NCBI GenBank assembly: GCA_964639875.1
Contig: CAZXEM010000004.1
Coordinates: 1-29,671, forward strand
Source: CAZQLW01 sp964639875
Lineage (GTDB): Archaea > Nanobdellota > Nanobdellia > Woesearchaeales > GW2011-AR9
DNA length: 29,671 bases
Reading direction: 5' to 3'
A program made the translations under genes and the position numbers. This document shows, piece after piece, positions 15,072 through 22,200 of the stretch (position 1 is the stretch's first letter; the number at the start of each line of letters is the position of its first letter). The notes beneath the pieces were generated by a model. That model was not told the DNA's origin. It ran no database searches and saw only the letters and a program-made list of their open reading frames with translations.

Positions 15072-15277
15072 TATAGCAAGTTTGATAACTTATCTAACAA
15101 GTTACCAACCTCCGAGTTTAATCCTGCGTACCAAGCAATGATAAAGAAAAGTAAAAGCAAAGCTAGAATGATTAAAACTAATTGCCACATTTCCATTCCT
15201 TTTTTTCCTCTAGGGAAAAAAGTCAAAAAATTATGAAAATAATTTTTGCTTACTTTTTTATTTGCTGGAAAAATCAT
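15071..15277 (-). CDS. Mini pilin-like protein (68 aa) with palindromic leader insert
   Basis: NKKV (6-9), an 18-residue palindromic insert, GKKG (24-27), then MEMWQLVLIILALLLLFFII (28-47) and a short mature end (LNSEVGNLLDKLSNLL). After processing at Gly27 only about 41 residues remain, little more than one helix, as in the smallest archaeal pilins. The ATG overlaps the stop of the next upstream gene (ATGA) and the stop overlaps the downstream ATG (TAATG), so translation of three genes is linked. A start at Met28 or Met30 is conceivable; I keep the long form because the leader is basic, is in frame with the lysine motifs and lies at the coupled junction. Confidence 0.72.
   Translation of the reverse strand: MIFPANKKVSKNYFHNFLTFFPRGKKGMEMWQLVLIILALLLLFFIIAWYAGLNSEVGNLLDKLSNLL
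15197..15250 (-). repeat. 54-nt palindromic leader unit (copy in 68-aa gene)
   Basis: The third unit of identical length. The first hairpin has arms AAAAATTAT and ATAATTTTT with a 4-nt loop (15226-15247). The second has arms TTTTTTCC and GGAAAAAA (15201-15221). The encoded residues are S-K-N-x4-F-L and then F-F-P-R-G-K-K-G, as in the copy at 9018-9071, although many third positions differ. Confidence 0.75.
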
Positions 15278-15429
15278 GATGAAATTATTCCTCCCACTTT
15301 AAAAATAACAAAAGCAATAAATGCCATTCCCAATAATACGGCTAAAATGATTAAAACTAGTTTAGTAATATCTATTTGTCCCTGGCCCCGTTTACTTCTG
15401 AACGGAAAAAATGAAAAAAAATGATTCAT
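15274..15429 (-). CDS. Mini pilin-like protein (51 aa), leader starts inside a hairpin
   Basis: I place the start at the ATG 15427-15429, one base after the TAA of the upstream gene (TAA-A-ATG, the same junction type seen elsewhere in the locus), which gives 51 residues. A longer frame back to 15525 overlaps the upstream gene and has no leader-like sequence. The leader MNHFFSFFPFRSKRG leads into QGQIDITKLVLIILAVLLGM, with processing expected after Gly15 (SKRG, Q at the first mature position). The mature peptide is about 36 residues, nearly all helix. The leader resembles the second half of the palindromic units (FLTFFPRGKKG). Its stop overlaps the ATG of the 68-aa gene. Confidence 0.7.
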   Translation of the reverse strand: MNHFFSFFPFRSKRGQGQIDITKLVLIILAVLLGMAFIAFVIFKVGGIISS

Positions 15430-15432
15430 TTT
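15388..15432 (-). repeat. Partial palindromic leader unit over a start codon
   Basis: There are two short hairpins: AAAATGA-A-TCATTTT (15418-15432), which contains the ATG of the 51-aa gene, and CCGTT-CAGAAGTA-AACGG (15388-15405), placed like the second hairpin of the 54-nt units, over the R-x-K-[KR]-G codons. The first half of the unit (NKK-x-SKN) is missing, so this is a shortened or diverged copy. Confidence 0.55.
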
Positions 15433-15811
15433 ATGGAGTTGTTGTAGCCGCTGGATCTGGTGTTGTTCCTGTCTTTTCTTTACACGTACCACCATCACAA
15501 TTATCAGAGATACATTCTGAATCAAGTTTACAGGAACGAAGATTTTTCTTCAACGAACTTAGACAACACTTTCGTTTACCACCATCATCAGGACAATCAA
15601 AAGCAAAGGATTCCATAGAATTCTCTGGACAATCTCCAGTCGCTAATACGCAGTCCCCACCTTTGTTTGAGCAGCTTAACAATCCACCTTCGAGAACGTT
15701 AGTCTTATCAGTAAACATAACCATCAAAATGATCATTACTACTAGAGCGATTACAGCTCCAATAATAATCCACCACATGTTCGCGGAAGCTTTACGATTT
15801 AAGATTTTCAT
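15431..15811 (-). CDS. Small Cys-rich pilin-like protein, 126 aa
   Basis: I chose the ATG 15809-15811 (MKILNRKAS), 5 nt after the upstream stop; an in-frame GTG at 15829 would overlap that gene. NRKA is followed by SANMWWIIIGAVIALVVMII, near-identical in style to the 125-aa gene at 11174. The mature domain has twelve cysteines in a dense series (LSCSNKGGDCVLATGDC, RKCCLSS, SCKLDSECISDNCDGGTC), implying a compact, disulfide-held knob of three or more small loops, and ends in a Thr/Pro tail (TGTTPDPAATTTP) that could be a glycosylated linker. Probably an accessory subunit; family not recognised. Confidence 0.77.
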   Translation of the reverse strand: MKILNRKASANMWWIIIGAVIALVVMIILMVMFTDKTNVLEGGLLSCSNKGGDCVLATGDCPENSMESFAFDCPDDGGKRKCCLSSLKKNLRSCKLDSECISDNCDGGTCKEKTGTTPDPAATTTP

Positions 15812-15816
15812 CTTAA

Positions 15817-16170
15817 CTAACCGCTCCACTTACAACCATTAGATTCGCAAACACCTTTATCAGTACTGAAACCTTTACAATGACTAAGCTGTTCTTCAAC
15901 AAAAGTGGCTTTAGCTAATTCTTTACCTTCAGTAGAAGTTGCCTGACTTAATTCTAAATCAAACTTAGCTTCACTTACTGCTCCAGGTTGACAATCACCA
16001 TACTGAATTCTCATTTTTATCAATTCAGTTTTACCTTCCTGACTTAATCCTTTTTCAAAAACACCTAATCTGCCAGTAAAAATCATCACCAAAACTACTA
16101 AAACAATTAAAGCTATCGCAGCTACAATTATCACATTCAATGATAAACCTTGGCCTTTTTTAGAAACCAT
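15817..16170 (-). CDS. Class III signal peptide pilin, 117 aa (first gene of second block)
   Basis: MVSKKGQGLS is a textbook class III signal (cleavage after Gly, mature N-terminus QGLS), followed by LNVIIVAAIALIVLVVLVMI and FTGRLGVFEKGL. This SKKGQ start with an FTG motif after the helix is the commonest small pilin type I recall in DPANN genomes. The mature domain has four cysteines (YGDCQPG, SHCKGF, GVCESNGCKW), probably two disulfides. It leads the block: a strong TATA box and GAGGTG ribosome binding site lie upstream. As first gene of the unit with the most canonical leader, it is the best candidate for a major subunit here (inference). Confidence 0.85.
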   Translation of the reverse strand: MVSKKGQGLSLNVIIVAAIALIVLVVLVMIFTGRLGVFEKGLSQEGKTELIKMRIQYGDCQPGAVSEAKFDLELSQATSTEGKELAKATFVEEQLSHCKGFSTDKGVCESNGCKWSG

Positions 16171-16234
16171 TTATATCCACCTCATTTTTTATCAACATTA
16201 ACTTAAATAATATTTAATTTTAGATAAAGAAAAT

Positions 16235-16246
16235 CTATATATAAAT
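16235..16246 (-). promoter_or_regulatory. TATA-box promoter of the second pilin block
   Basis: The minus strand reads GTAACATTTATATATAGA, a near-ideal archaeal TATA box preceded by the AACA seen at other promoters in the window. It would start transcription near 16210, leaving a leader of about 40 nt with GAGGTG 8 nt before the ATG at 16170. It lies in the 109-nt gap that separates the two pilin blocks. Confidence 0.65.
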
Positions 16247-16279
16247 GTTACGATAAATTCAACTTAAAAATTGGTTTAT

Positions 16280-16939
16280 TTAGTCACAAAGAGATAATTC
16301 CCCTTCAACAGTACCTTGATCAGTATGTAAGGGAAATAGTCCAGAACCGTCCTTTTCTTTTTTCCAGCAACCACCTTTACCGCTTTTAATCAACATAATT
16401 TGTAATGGATCTGCCTCCAAAGATTCAATTAATTGTAATTTAAACTCATAGTTCTTATTCCACCCACCCAAAGTTTCATTTAATATTTCAGAAATTGTTT
16501 CTTCCAAAAAAATACAAGTCTGTTTATTACCGCAACGGTATAAGGAATGATCGCCCTCTACTAAATTATCTTGGTAATAATAAGCACAATCTTCAATTAA
16601 ATCTTTGCCAACTTGAGGATAAACTTGACCAGAAAAACTTTCTGAACAATCTGGATCATTAATAGTGGTTTTCATCACCGCACTAATTGTACTGTACGCT
16701 AATCCTTTCCGGGTAAATATTTTTTTCCCATCATTATCTTTCAATGCAAAAGTAGCCATAAACAACATCCCTAAAGTTATCAAGATAACAATTACCACTA
16801 ACCCAATCATTTCCATCTGTGCTTTGCGTGAGCGAAGCATGACCAAAAATCTTTGATTTTTCGTGTGTGCCGACTTGTTTGGAGGCACGCCCAAAAAACG
16901 CAGTTTTTTCGTGTGTGCTGATTTATCCTTAGCAATCAT
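16280..16939 (-). CDS. Pilin-like class III signal protein with tandem leader repeat, 219 aa
   Basis: The leader carries three lysine motifs in a row: DKSA (5-8), NKSA (21-24) and SRKA (37-40), each 16 residues apart, with near-repeats HTKKLRFLGVPP and HTKNQRFLVMLR between them. The last motif abuts QMEMIGLVVIVILITLGMLF, so processing is expected after Ala40. The mature domain has eight cysteines (NDPDCSES, EDCAYYYQ, YRCGNKQTCIF, GGCWKKE, LSLCD) and a helical middle (EETISEILNETLGG). The ATG overlaps the stop of the upstream 189-aa gene (ATGA). It ends block one; the next gene has its own promoter. Confidence 0.78.
   Translation of the reverse strand: MIAKDKSAHTKKLRFLGVPPNKSAHTKNQRFLVMLRSRKAQMEMIGLVVIVILITLGMLFMATFALKDNDGKKIFTRKGLAYSTISAVMKTTINDPDCSESFSGQVYPQVGKDLIEDCAYYYQDNLVEGDHSLYRCGNKQTCIFLEETISEILNETLGGWNKNYEFKLQLIESLEADPLQIMLIKSGKGGCWKKEKDGSGLFPLHTDQGTVEGELSLCD
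16820..16915 (-). repeat. Two tandem 48-nt palindromic leader units
   Basis: The direct repeat GCACACACGAA recurs with a 48-nt period (16860-16870 and 16908-16918). Each unit has an A/T hairpin: AAAAATC-AAA-GATTTTT (16845-16861) and AAAAAAC-TGC-GTTTTTT (16893-16909), the latter extended by outer GCAC/GTGC pairing. A further stem TGCTT/AAGCA lies next to the SRKA codons. Each unit encodes HTK-x-x-RFL and a lysine motif. Confidence 0.75.
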
Positions 16940-17505
16940 GAATACACCTCCACTTCCAAATAACCGAGGTTATATTTTTTCTGACCTTCAATCTTACTAT
17001 CGTTACGTAAAGCAATAACATAATAAGTATTCTCTTTATTCTCCCAAATACGTTCTGTTCCATTTTCTACTTTTTTTACTTTCTGTTTATCATAAATTGT
17101 CCAAGTAAGATTACCAGGATAAACTTCAGTAACTGTAATTTTAGCATAAGAAAAGAGGTTAAAATAATAATTTAAATTTTTACTGAACACTTCCTCGGCT
17201 TGATTAAGTTTCATAATATCGAAACAGTTATCTTCATGTTCCGCTTCACCTTTAGTACAAATTACTTCTGGTAAGAATAAAGATTGTAAAGCGGCATCCA
17301 TTGCTCTATTAGCAAGTAATTCCTCCTGCTTTTCACGGTTAGAAATTTGACTATACTTATAATAAAAAATCACTCCAAACAAAATAAGGACAAAGAAAAT
17401 AAAAATTATCGCAATCGTTTCAGACATTCTAATTTGTGCTTTTCTCCGTAACCTTCTTTGTCTCCGTTGATACTTTTCCAATTTTCTTTTTTTATTTTCG
17501 TTCAT
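16936..17505 (-). CDS. Pilin-like class III signal protein, 189 aa
   Basis: It has a long, very basic leader (KKRKLEKYQRRQRRLRRKA, residues 5-23), then QIRMSETIAIIFIFFVLILF; Gln follows Ala as in class III signals. The helix continues into a polar repeat (YKYSQISNREKQEELLANRA), like the exposed part of pilin alpha-1. There is one cysteine pair (EVICTKGEAEHEDNCF), and the C-terminal half is strand-rich (YAKITVTEVYPGNLTWTIYD, then YNLGYLEVEVYS). The 22-residue leader has no palindrome. It sits 26 nt after the 385-aa gene and overlaps the 219-aa gene by ATGA. I recall this order of four genes (183, 385, 189 and 219 aa types) in other DPANN genomes. Confidence 0.8.
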   Translation of the reverse strand: MNENKKRKLEKYQRRQRRLRRKAQIRMSETIAIIFIFFVLILFGVIFYYKYSQISNREKQEELLANRAMDAALQSLFLPEVICTKGEAEHEDNCFDIMKLNQAEEVFSKNLNYYFNLFSYAKITVTEVYPGNLTWTIYDKQKVKKVENGTERIWENKENTYYVIALRNDSKIEGQKKYNLGYLEVEVYS

Positions 17506-17531
17506 TTTATTGATAATAATATTTTCCTAAT

Positions 17532-18689
17532 TTAATATAAACTTATACAATCTCCCGTTTCCGATAAAATTCGGTTAGCTTTTCTTAAAGTATCAGCATG
17601 AGTTATCAAATCAAAACATTTTCCCTGCTCGCCCTGAAACACAAGACAAGTTTTAATTTGGTTTTGCATCGATCTTAATGAAGTGTAAACATTTTCATCA
17701 TAAGTGGTTAAGTAACCTAAACATTCTGTTGTTAATGAAGTTTCAGGATTGGATTCATAAAATTCTACAATCTCTGCTAATTTACCACCAATATTTTCAC
17801 TCATTTTCTCGCCACCATAAACAGCAATTAATTTGTCTAATTTTTTGAAAGCTTTCATCATATTACATTGGTAACTCTCTGGACTACCGGAAAATATTGC
17901 GCCATACTTAGCGGCATCCCTTTCTTCATCGATAGAAAGAATTCTAATAGGGTTATCATTAAGTTTTTTCCATACACTACCTTCTTTTTGATAATAATCT
18001 ACAGTATTTACTCCTAACTTACCAAAAGAAACAGCAGTAACTTTTTTATCTCCCATGGCAAGTAACTTTTCCGGTAATGGTTTTCCCACATCAACATTGG
18101 TACCATCTAAATCCACAATTCTTACTTGAAAATTCCCGCCAGGATCAAGGTCGTTCAAATCAAATAATTGTTCCCAATTAATTTTTAACATAGAATTATC
18201 TGTTTCAGTAGCGTTATTGAATTCGTTAATAAAACTCACATCATTACCAACCAAAAAATATTTTGTATTCGCTGAAGTTACAAAAAGAAAATCTATAACT
18301 TTAAATGGTAAACGATAAGGTAAACTCCAAAGAACTAACCTTGTGGAGGATAATTCTAACGGAGCAAAAAGAGGATTAACAGAATCAGAAACATAATAAC
18401 TATACCCCGATAAACCAAACTCACTTACTCCGGCATCACAATCAAAATATAAAGTGTAATCTACTAAACCACTAGTGTCAATAAAATTTTTAGTTTTTTC
18501 TGATAAACTAGCACCAGTAAAAATCGATTCCATGATGTCTACTACTTCCGCACTTAAACGTTCCTCAGAAGCAGCTTTCTCTTTAACAATGATTCCAATA
18601 AAAAATAGTAAAATCATTGCTCCCGCAATCATAATATAAATCCAGTTAAAAGTAACTTGTATCTGTGCTGATTTAGATTTCATTTCCAA
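17532..18689 (-). CDS. Pilin-like class III signal protein, 385 aa
   Basis: KSA (5-8 region of MEMKSKSAQ) is followed by QIQVTFNWIYIMIAGAMILL, with Gln at the first mature position. The helix continues as VKEKAASEERLSAEVVDIME, again like a long pilin alpha-1. The mature part is large: a strand-rich middle (about 65-260, LPYRLPFKVIDFLFVTSAN, VRIVDLDGTNVDVG) and a helical C-terminal region (about 275-380) with six cysteines (YQCNMMKAF, TECLGY, KTCLVFQGEQGKCFD, GDCISLY). Family not recognised. It starts 18 nt after the 183-aa gene. Its size suggests a minor or tip subunit rather than a bulk pilin (inference). Confidence 0.8.
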   Translation of the reverse strand: MEMKSKSAQIQVTFNWIYIMIAGAMILLFFIGIIVKEKAASEERLSAEVVDIMESIFTGASLSEKTKNFIDTSGLVDYTLYFDCDAGVSEFGLSGYSYYVSDSVNPLFAPLELSSTRLVLWSLPYRLPFKVIDFLFVTSANTKYFLVGNDVSFINEFNNATETDNSMLKINWEQLFDLNDLDPGGNFQVRIVDLDGTNVDVGKPLPEKLLAMGDKKVTAVSFGKLGVNTVDYYQKEGSVWKKLNDNPIRILSIDEERDAAKYGAIFSGSPESYQCNMMKAFKKLDKLIAVYGGEKMSENIGGKLAEIVEFYESNPETSLTTECLGYLTTYDENVYTSLRSMQNQIKTCLVFQGEQGKCFDLITHADTLRKANRILSETGDCISLY

Positions 18690-18707
18690 TTATTAATTTT
18701 ATTAATT

Positions 18708-19259
18708 TTATTTGGGTGCTGCTGAAATTTCTGTCCGATCACCTTTACCTTCAATCATAATTGTAAATTGACCGCTTTTAATATCAGTACAATAATAACC
18801 TACCCCTTGTTCAGTTTCAATATCAACAATACTGATCTTAAACACTTTTATTGGCACTCCTGCAGACGGTTTTAAAAAGACGTTAGCATCAACTGATTCA
18901 TAACCACCCTCATCACGCGCTTGTTCCCACATATCACAAGCAAACGCATCTTCTGCACAAAGTTCATCCATCCCATTATTAATCCCCGCAGGTGGATAAT
19001 CCATATCAACAAAACAAACTTGTTCATATTTTTCAGGAATGTTAAAATCTTTAATTCTTACAGAACCATACTCCGTATAAATTTGTTTAACTGATTTCTC
19101 TAACCCGGTTTTAAACTGAACAAATTCTACCTGTTCACCACTATTTAAAAAACCCGCAATTGCTTTATACCCAAAAATCATGATTAACGCAAACGTTAAT
19201 GCTGCCATAATAAAAATGAAAACTTGTCCAATGCCCATCGCCTTTTTTCCTAAACTCAT
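18708..19259 (-). CDS. Pilin-like class III signal protein, 183 aa
   Basis: LGKKA is followed by MGIGQVFIFIMAALTFALIM, then FGYKAIAGFLNSGEQVEFVQ. Processing is expected after Ala7. I recall the GQVFIF-x-AALTFALI helix and EFVQFKT-LE segment as strongly conserved in DPANN clusters of this kind. The mature domain has four cysteines (EQVCFVDMD, DELCAEDAFACDMWE, GYYCTDIK) and strand-rich ends (PIKVFKISIVDIE, SGQFTIMIEG). It is the first small subunit after the giant gene, with a 5-nt gap and no promoter, so giant and pilins share a transcript, which suggests they are made together. Confidence 0.82.
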   Translation of the reverse strand: MSLGKKAMGIGQVFIFIMAALTFALIMIFGYKAIAGFLNSGEQVEFVQFKTGLEKSVKQIYTEYGSVRIKDFNIPEKYEQVCFVDMDYPPAGINNGMDELCAEDAFACDMWEQARDEGGYESVDANVFLKPSAGVPIKVFKISIVDIETEQGVGYYCTDIKSGQFTIMIEGKGDRTEISAAPK

Positions 19260-19264
19260 TTTAA

Positions 19265-22200
19265 TTAACCCTCTTTTCTCTTTTTACTGATTCCTTTTAA
19301 CTTTGAAAATATATCGTTCGCTTCTTTCTTACTAACAACTTGATGAATTTTTTTATCTTTAGTTTTTTTAGCAATACCTTCTAATTTTGAAAATATCCCT
19401 TTCTCTGCAGTTTTCAACCCAGGCTTGATTTCTTCTTTATGTGCAACATAATGATGAGCAAGGTCATGTAACTTTGTTAATGAAGGGGTTTTTCCACGCA
19501 AAAATTTGTTAACATGGGGAATTTCTTTTGAACTTTTACCAAATGATCCAAATACTGATTGCCTTTGTCTTTGTTTCGATTTTTGTGCTTTACCTTTTCT
19601 TAGCTCTGCCAGCTTATCTTTCCAAGAAACAAAAACTCCCGGCTTAGTTGTAGAAACAGGGGCAGAAATCTTTTGCACCGGTACAGCAGGTCTTGCAGCC
19701 ATTTTAGAAGTGCCAGTTGACTGATAATAATAAATCAAATAACCACCACCACCTAAAAGCAATAATAATCCTAAGATTAATAATATTCCAGGTAAAATGT
19801 TAGATTTTTTACTGGTACTAAAATCTTGAACTCCTTGATCTTTTTCAGCTTCTGCTTTTTCCTCTGCTTCCAGTTCCAGCTCTTCAACAGTTTTTTCATC
19901 GTCATCAAGTTTTACAGGGGCGTCAGGGAAGCAAGGGTCATAATTGCCCATATACTCTTCATAACTACTTAATCCGTCATCGTCATAATCTTCTTCAGTA
20001 TCAGAAACACCATTATTATCAGAATCTACACTAGCATAATTGAAATCGCAAGCAAATGAATCATAAGTTTTTTCCCATAAATCTGGCAAGCCATCACTAT
20101 CAGCATCAACACTTTCTTCCTCTTTTGGCACTTCTCCTTCTGCACAACCTTTTACATCAGCAACAGCACCACTTTCAGTGTCTGAGCATTGATCACAATG
20201 ATCCAAGATTCCGTCACTATCTTCATCTTTAAATGAGACCATCTTTTTCTTACTAACATTATTACCATTATTGTCTTCTACCGAATAACAAATCCAACCA
20301 GTATTATCAAAAAATATTTTTTCTCCGCCGTACAATGAACTTGCCGCACATAACTTTTCACTGGCACTTTTTCCATAATTAAAATTTTTACAACCAGAAT
20401 CATCTTCACATTTCATTTCTGCAGTAATAGAAGTACAAGAAGAATTATCATTAATAACAAAATCTACTTTCGGTGTGGTATCATCAAACTGACAAACAGA
20501 ATAATTATCAGAACTAACTATGAACCCATTACTTTCAACAAAACTACCAGAATTGCCAGTAGCATCTTCAGCTTTAACTTTAATTTTATACTTATGACTA
20601 TCTTTCAATTCAGTTATTGCTACTTTAATTGGCATCCCCGGACCCACAGTAGCACTCAAAACTGGAGTTGAAGTTTCTAAAGAAGCTGTAGAACTATCCG
20701 TTGAACTTGCACCGGTAGGTTTACCAAGACCTTTCATAAGTTGTTGATAATATGCTGAAGAGCCACCTGAAGATTGAACGGAAACAGATTCATCTTCAAT
20801 CTTAACCACGCCTAAATCATAAATTTCATAAGTATAAAAAGAAATATTTCCTTCGTTGGTATAAACTTGAATTTCCATATCATCACTACCACAACTATAA
20901 TTTCCATCTTCTACACTTTCAACAATTGGAGCAGAGAAATCTATCACAAAAGTTAAATCATTTTCAACAATATGATCACCCATTGTACATTTAACAGGAA
21001 TTTTGTAATCGCCTTCTACTAAAGAAAGTGATTGGGTATGAACTTGACTATTAGTGTTTTCAAAAGTAGTGTAAAGATCATCTGATAAACTTTTATATTC
21101 ACAAATTGCAGTTTTACTTGTCTCAACATTTAAGGAGATGTTTGTTTCTTTAAGATAATCACCGTCTGGCCAAACACTTAATATTCCTCCTAACTGAGTA
21201 TAATCAACAACAAAAGTCATGATCTCCATCTCGGAAACATCACCCGCACCGTTTTTACAAATAGTATTAAATTCATACTCGTTTGTTAAACCAGTAAAAG
21301 TATTAACATAAAAATCCATTTGATGGTTCTGATATAATAATTTATCAATCCCAGAATCCGCTGCAGGAAGATCTGCTTCACTTCCAGGAAATGCCAGATT
21401 CATTGATTGATAATCTGTATGGCCAGCATCACTATATTTACATAAAGTTTTATCATCAGTTTCTGTAAACAAAATTACTTTGTTACCTTCCACAAGAGGA
21501 TCTGGATCTGCATAAGCTTCAGTAATTTCTGGAGCGGTAGGATCATATTCCAAATACAATTTAGCCTCTGGTCCAATTTCTCCCTCTCCATTTTCACATT
21601 GAATATAAACTGCTTTTATCCCACCATCATCATCATAATCTGAACTGCCCGTACTTTTAGGAAAATCAGGTAAAGTATAACGGTTATCTGCACCTGCTTC
21701 TAAAATTTTAAAACCGGGCATATCATTATAATTAAAATTAGGTGAAAAATCAAATTTACAAATGTTTGTCGGCACTTTAGTAAAAAACTGCCATTCAAAT
21801 TCTGGTAAATTACTAATTCCAAAAACGTTATCAAGATAATAATATGGTTGAGGTTTTTCTAAAGAGATCCCATAACCATCAATAATTAAGTTTCCACACG
21901 TTGGTTGATAAACTGGGTTATTAGCACTATCTTTTGAATAATAACAAATCTTGCTTGAATTTTTTAATTCTAAAGTTTCTGTGTACTCTTCATAACCGGC
22001 ATTACCAATAAATTCACACCCATCTCCGAGACAATAATAAGTTTTATCACAATCAAAACCTTCCGCAGAACAATCAAAATCTACTGAAACAGTTTCAATA
22101 AAAAATTCTTCCCAATTGTAAGCAGTAGGTAATTCTTCACGTCCACCTTCCATTAAAATGATTTGCACAGACGGAGGAGTGAAATCTATAGTGAAATCAA

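Noticed and set aside
15431..15525. The longer start (15525) of the 51-aa mini pilin
   Set aside because: The added residues lie inside the upstream gene and are unlike any leader in the locus; the ATG at 15429 is at the usual coupled junction.
15411..15842. A 143-aa plus-strand frame opposite the 126-aa pilin-like gene
   Set aside because: The minus-strand gene has a class III leader, a helix and a cysteine pattern; the plus-strand product has no recognisable feature.
16820..16915. The 48-nt tandem repeat as a mini CRISPR or satellite
   Set aside because: There are only two units, they are in frame inside a coding leader, and the parts between the repeats also pair as hairpins instead of being spacers.
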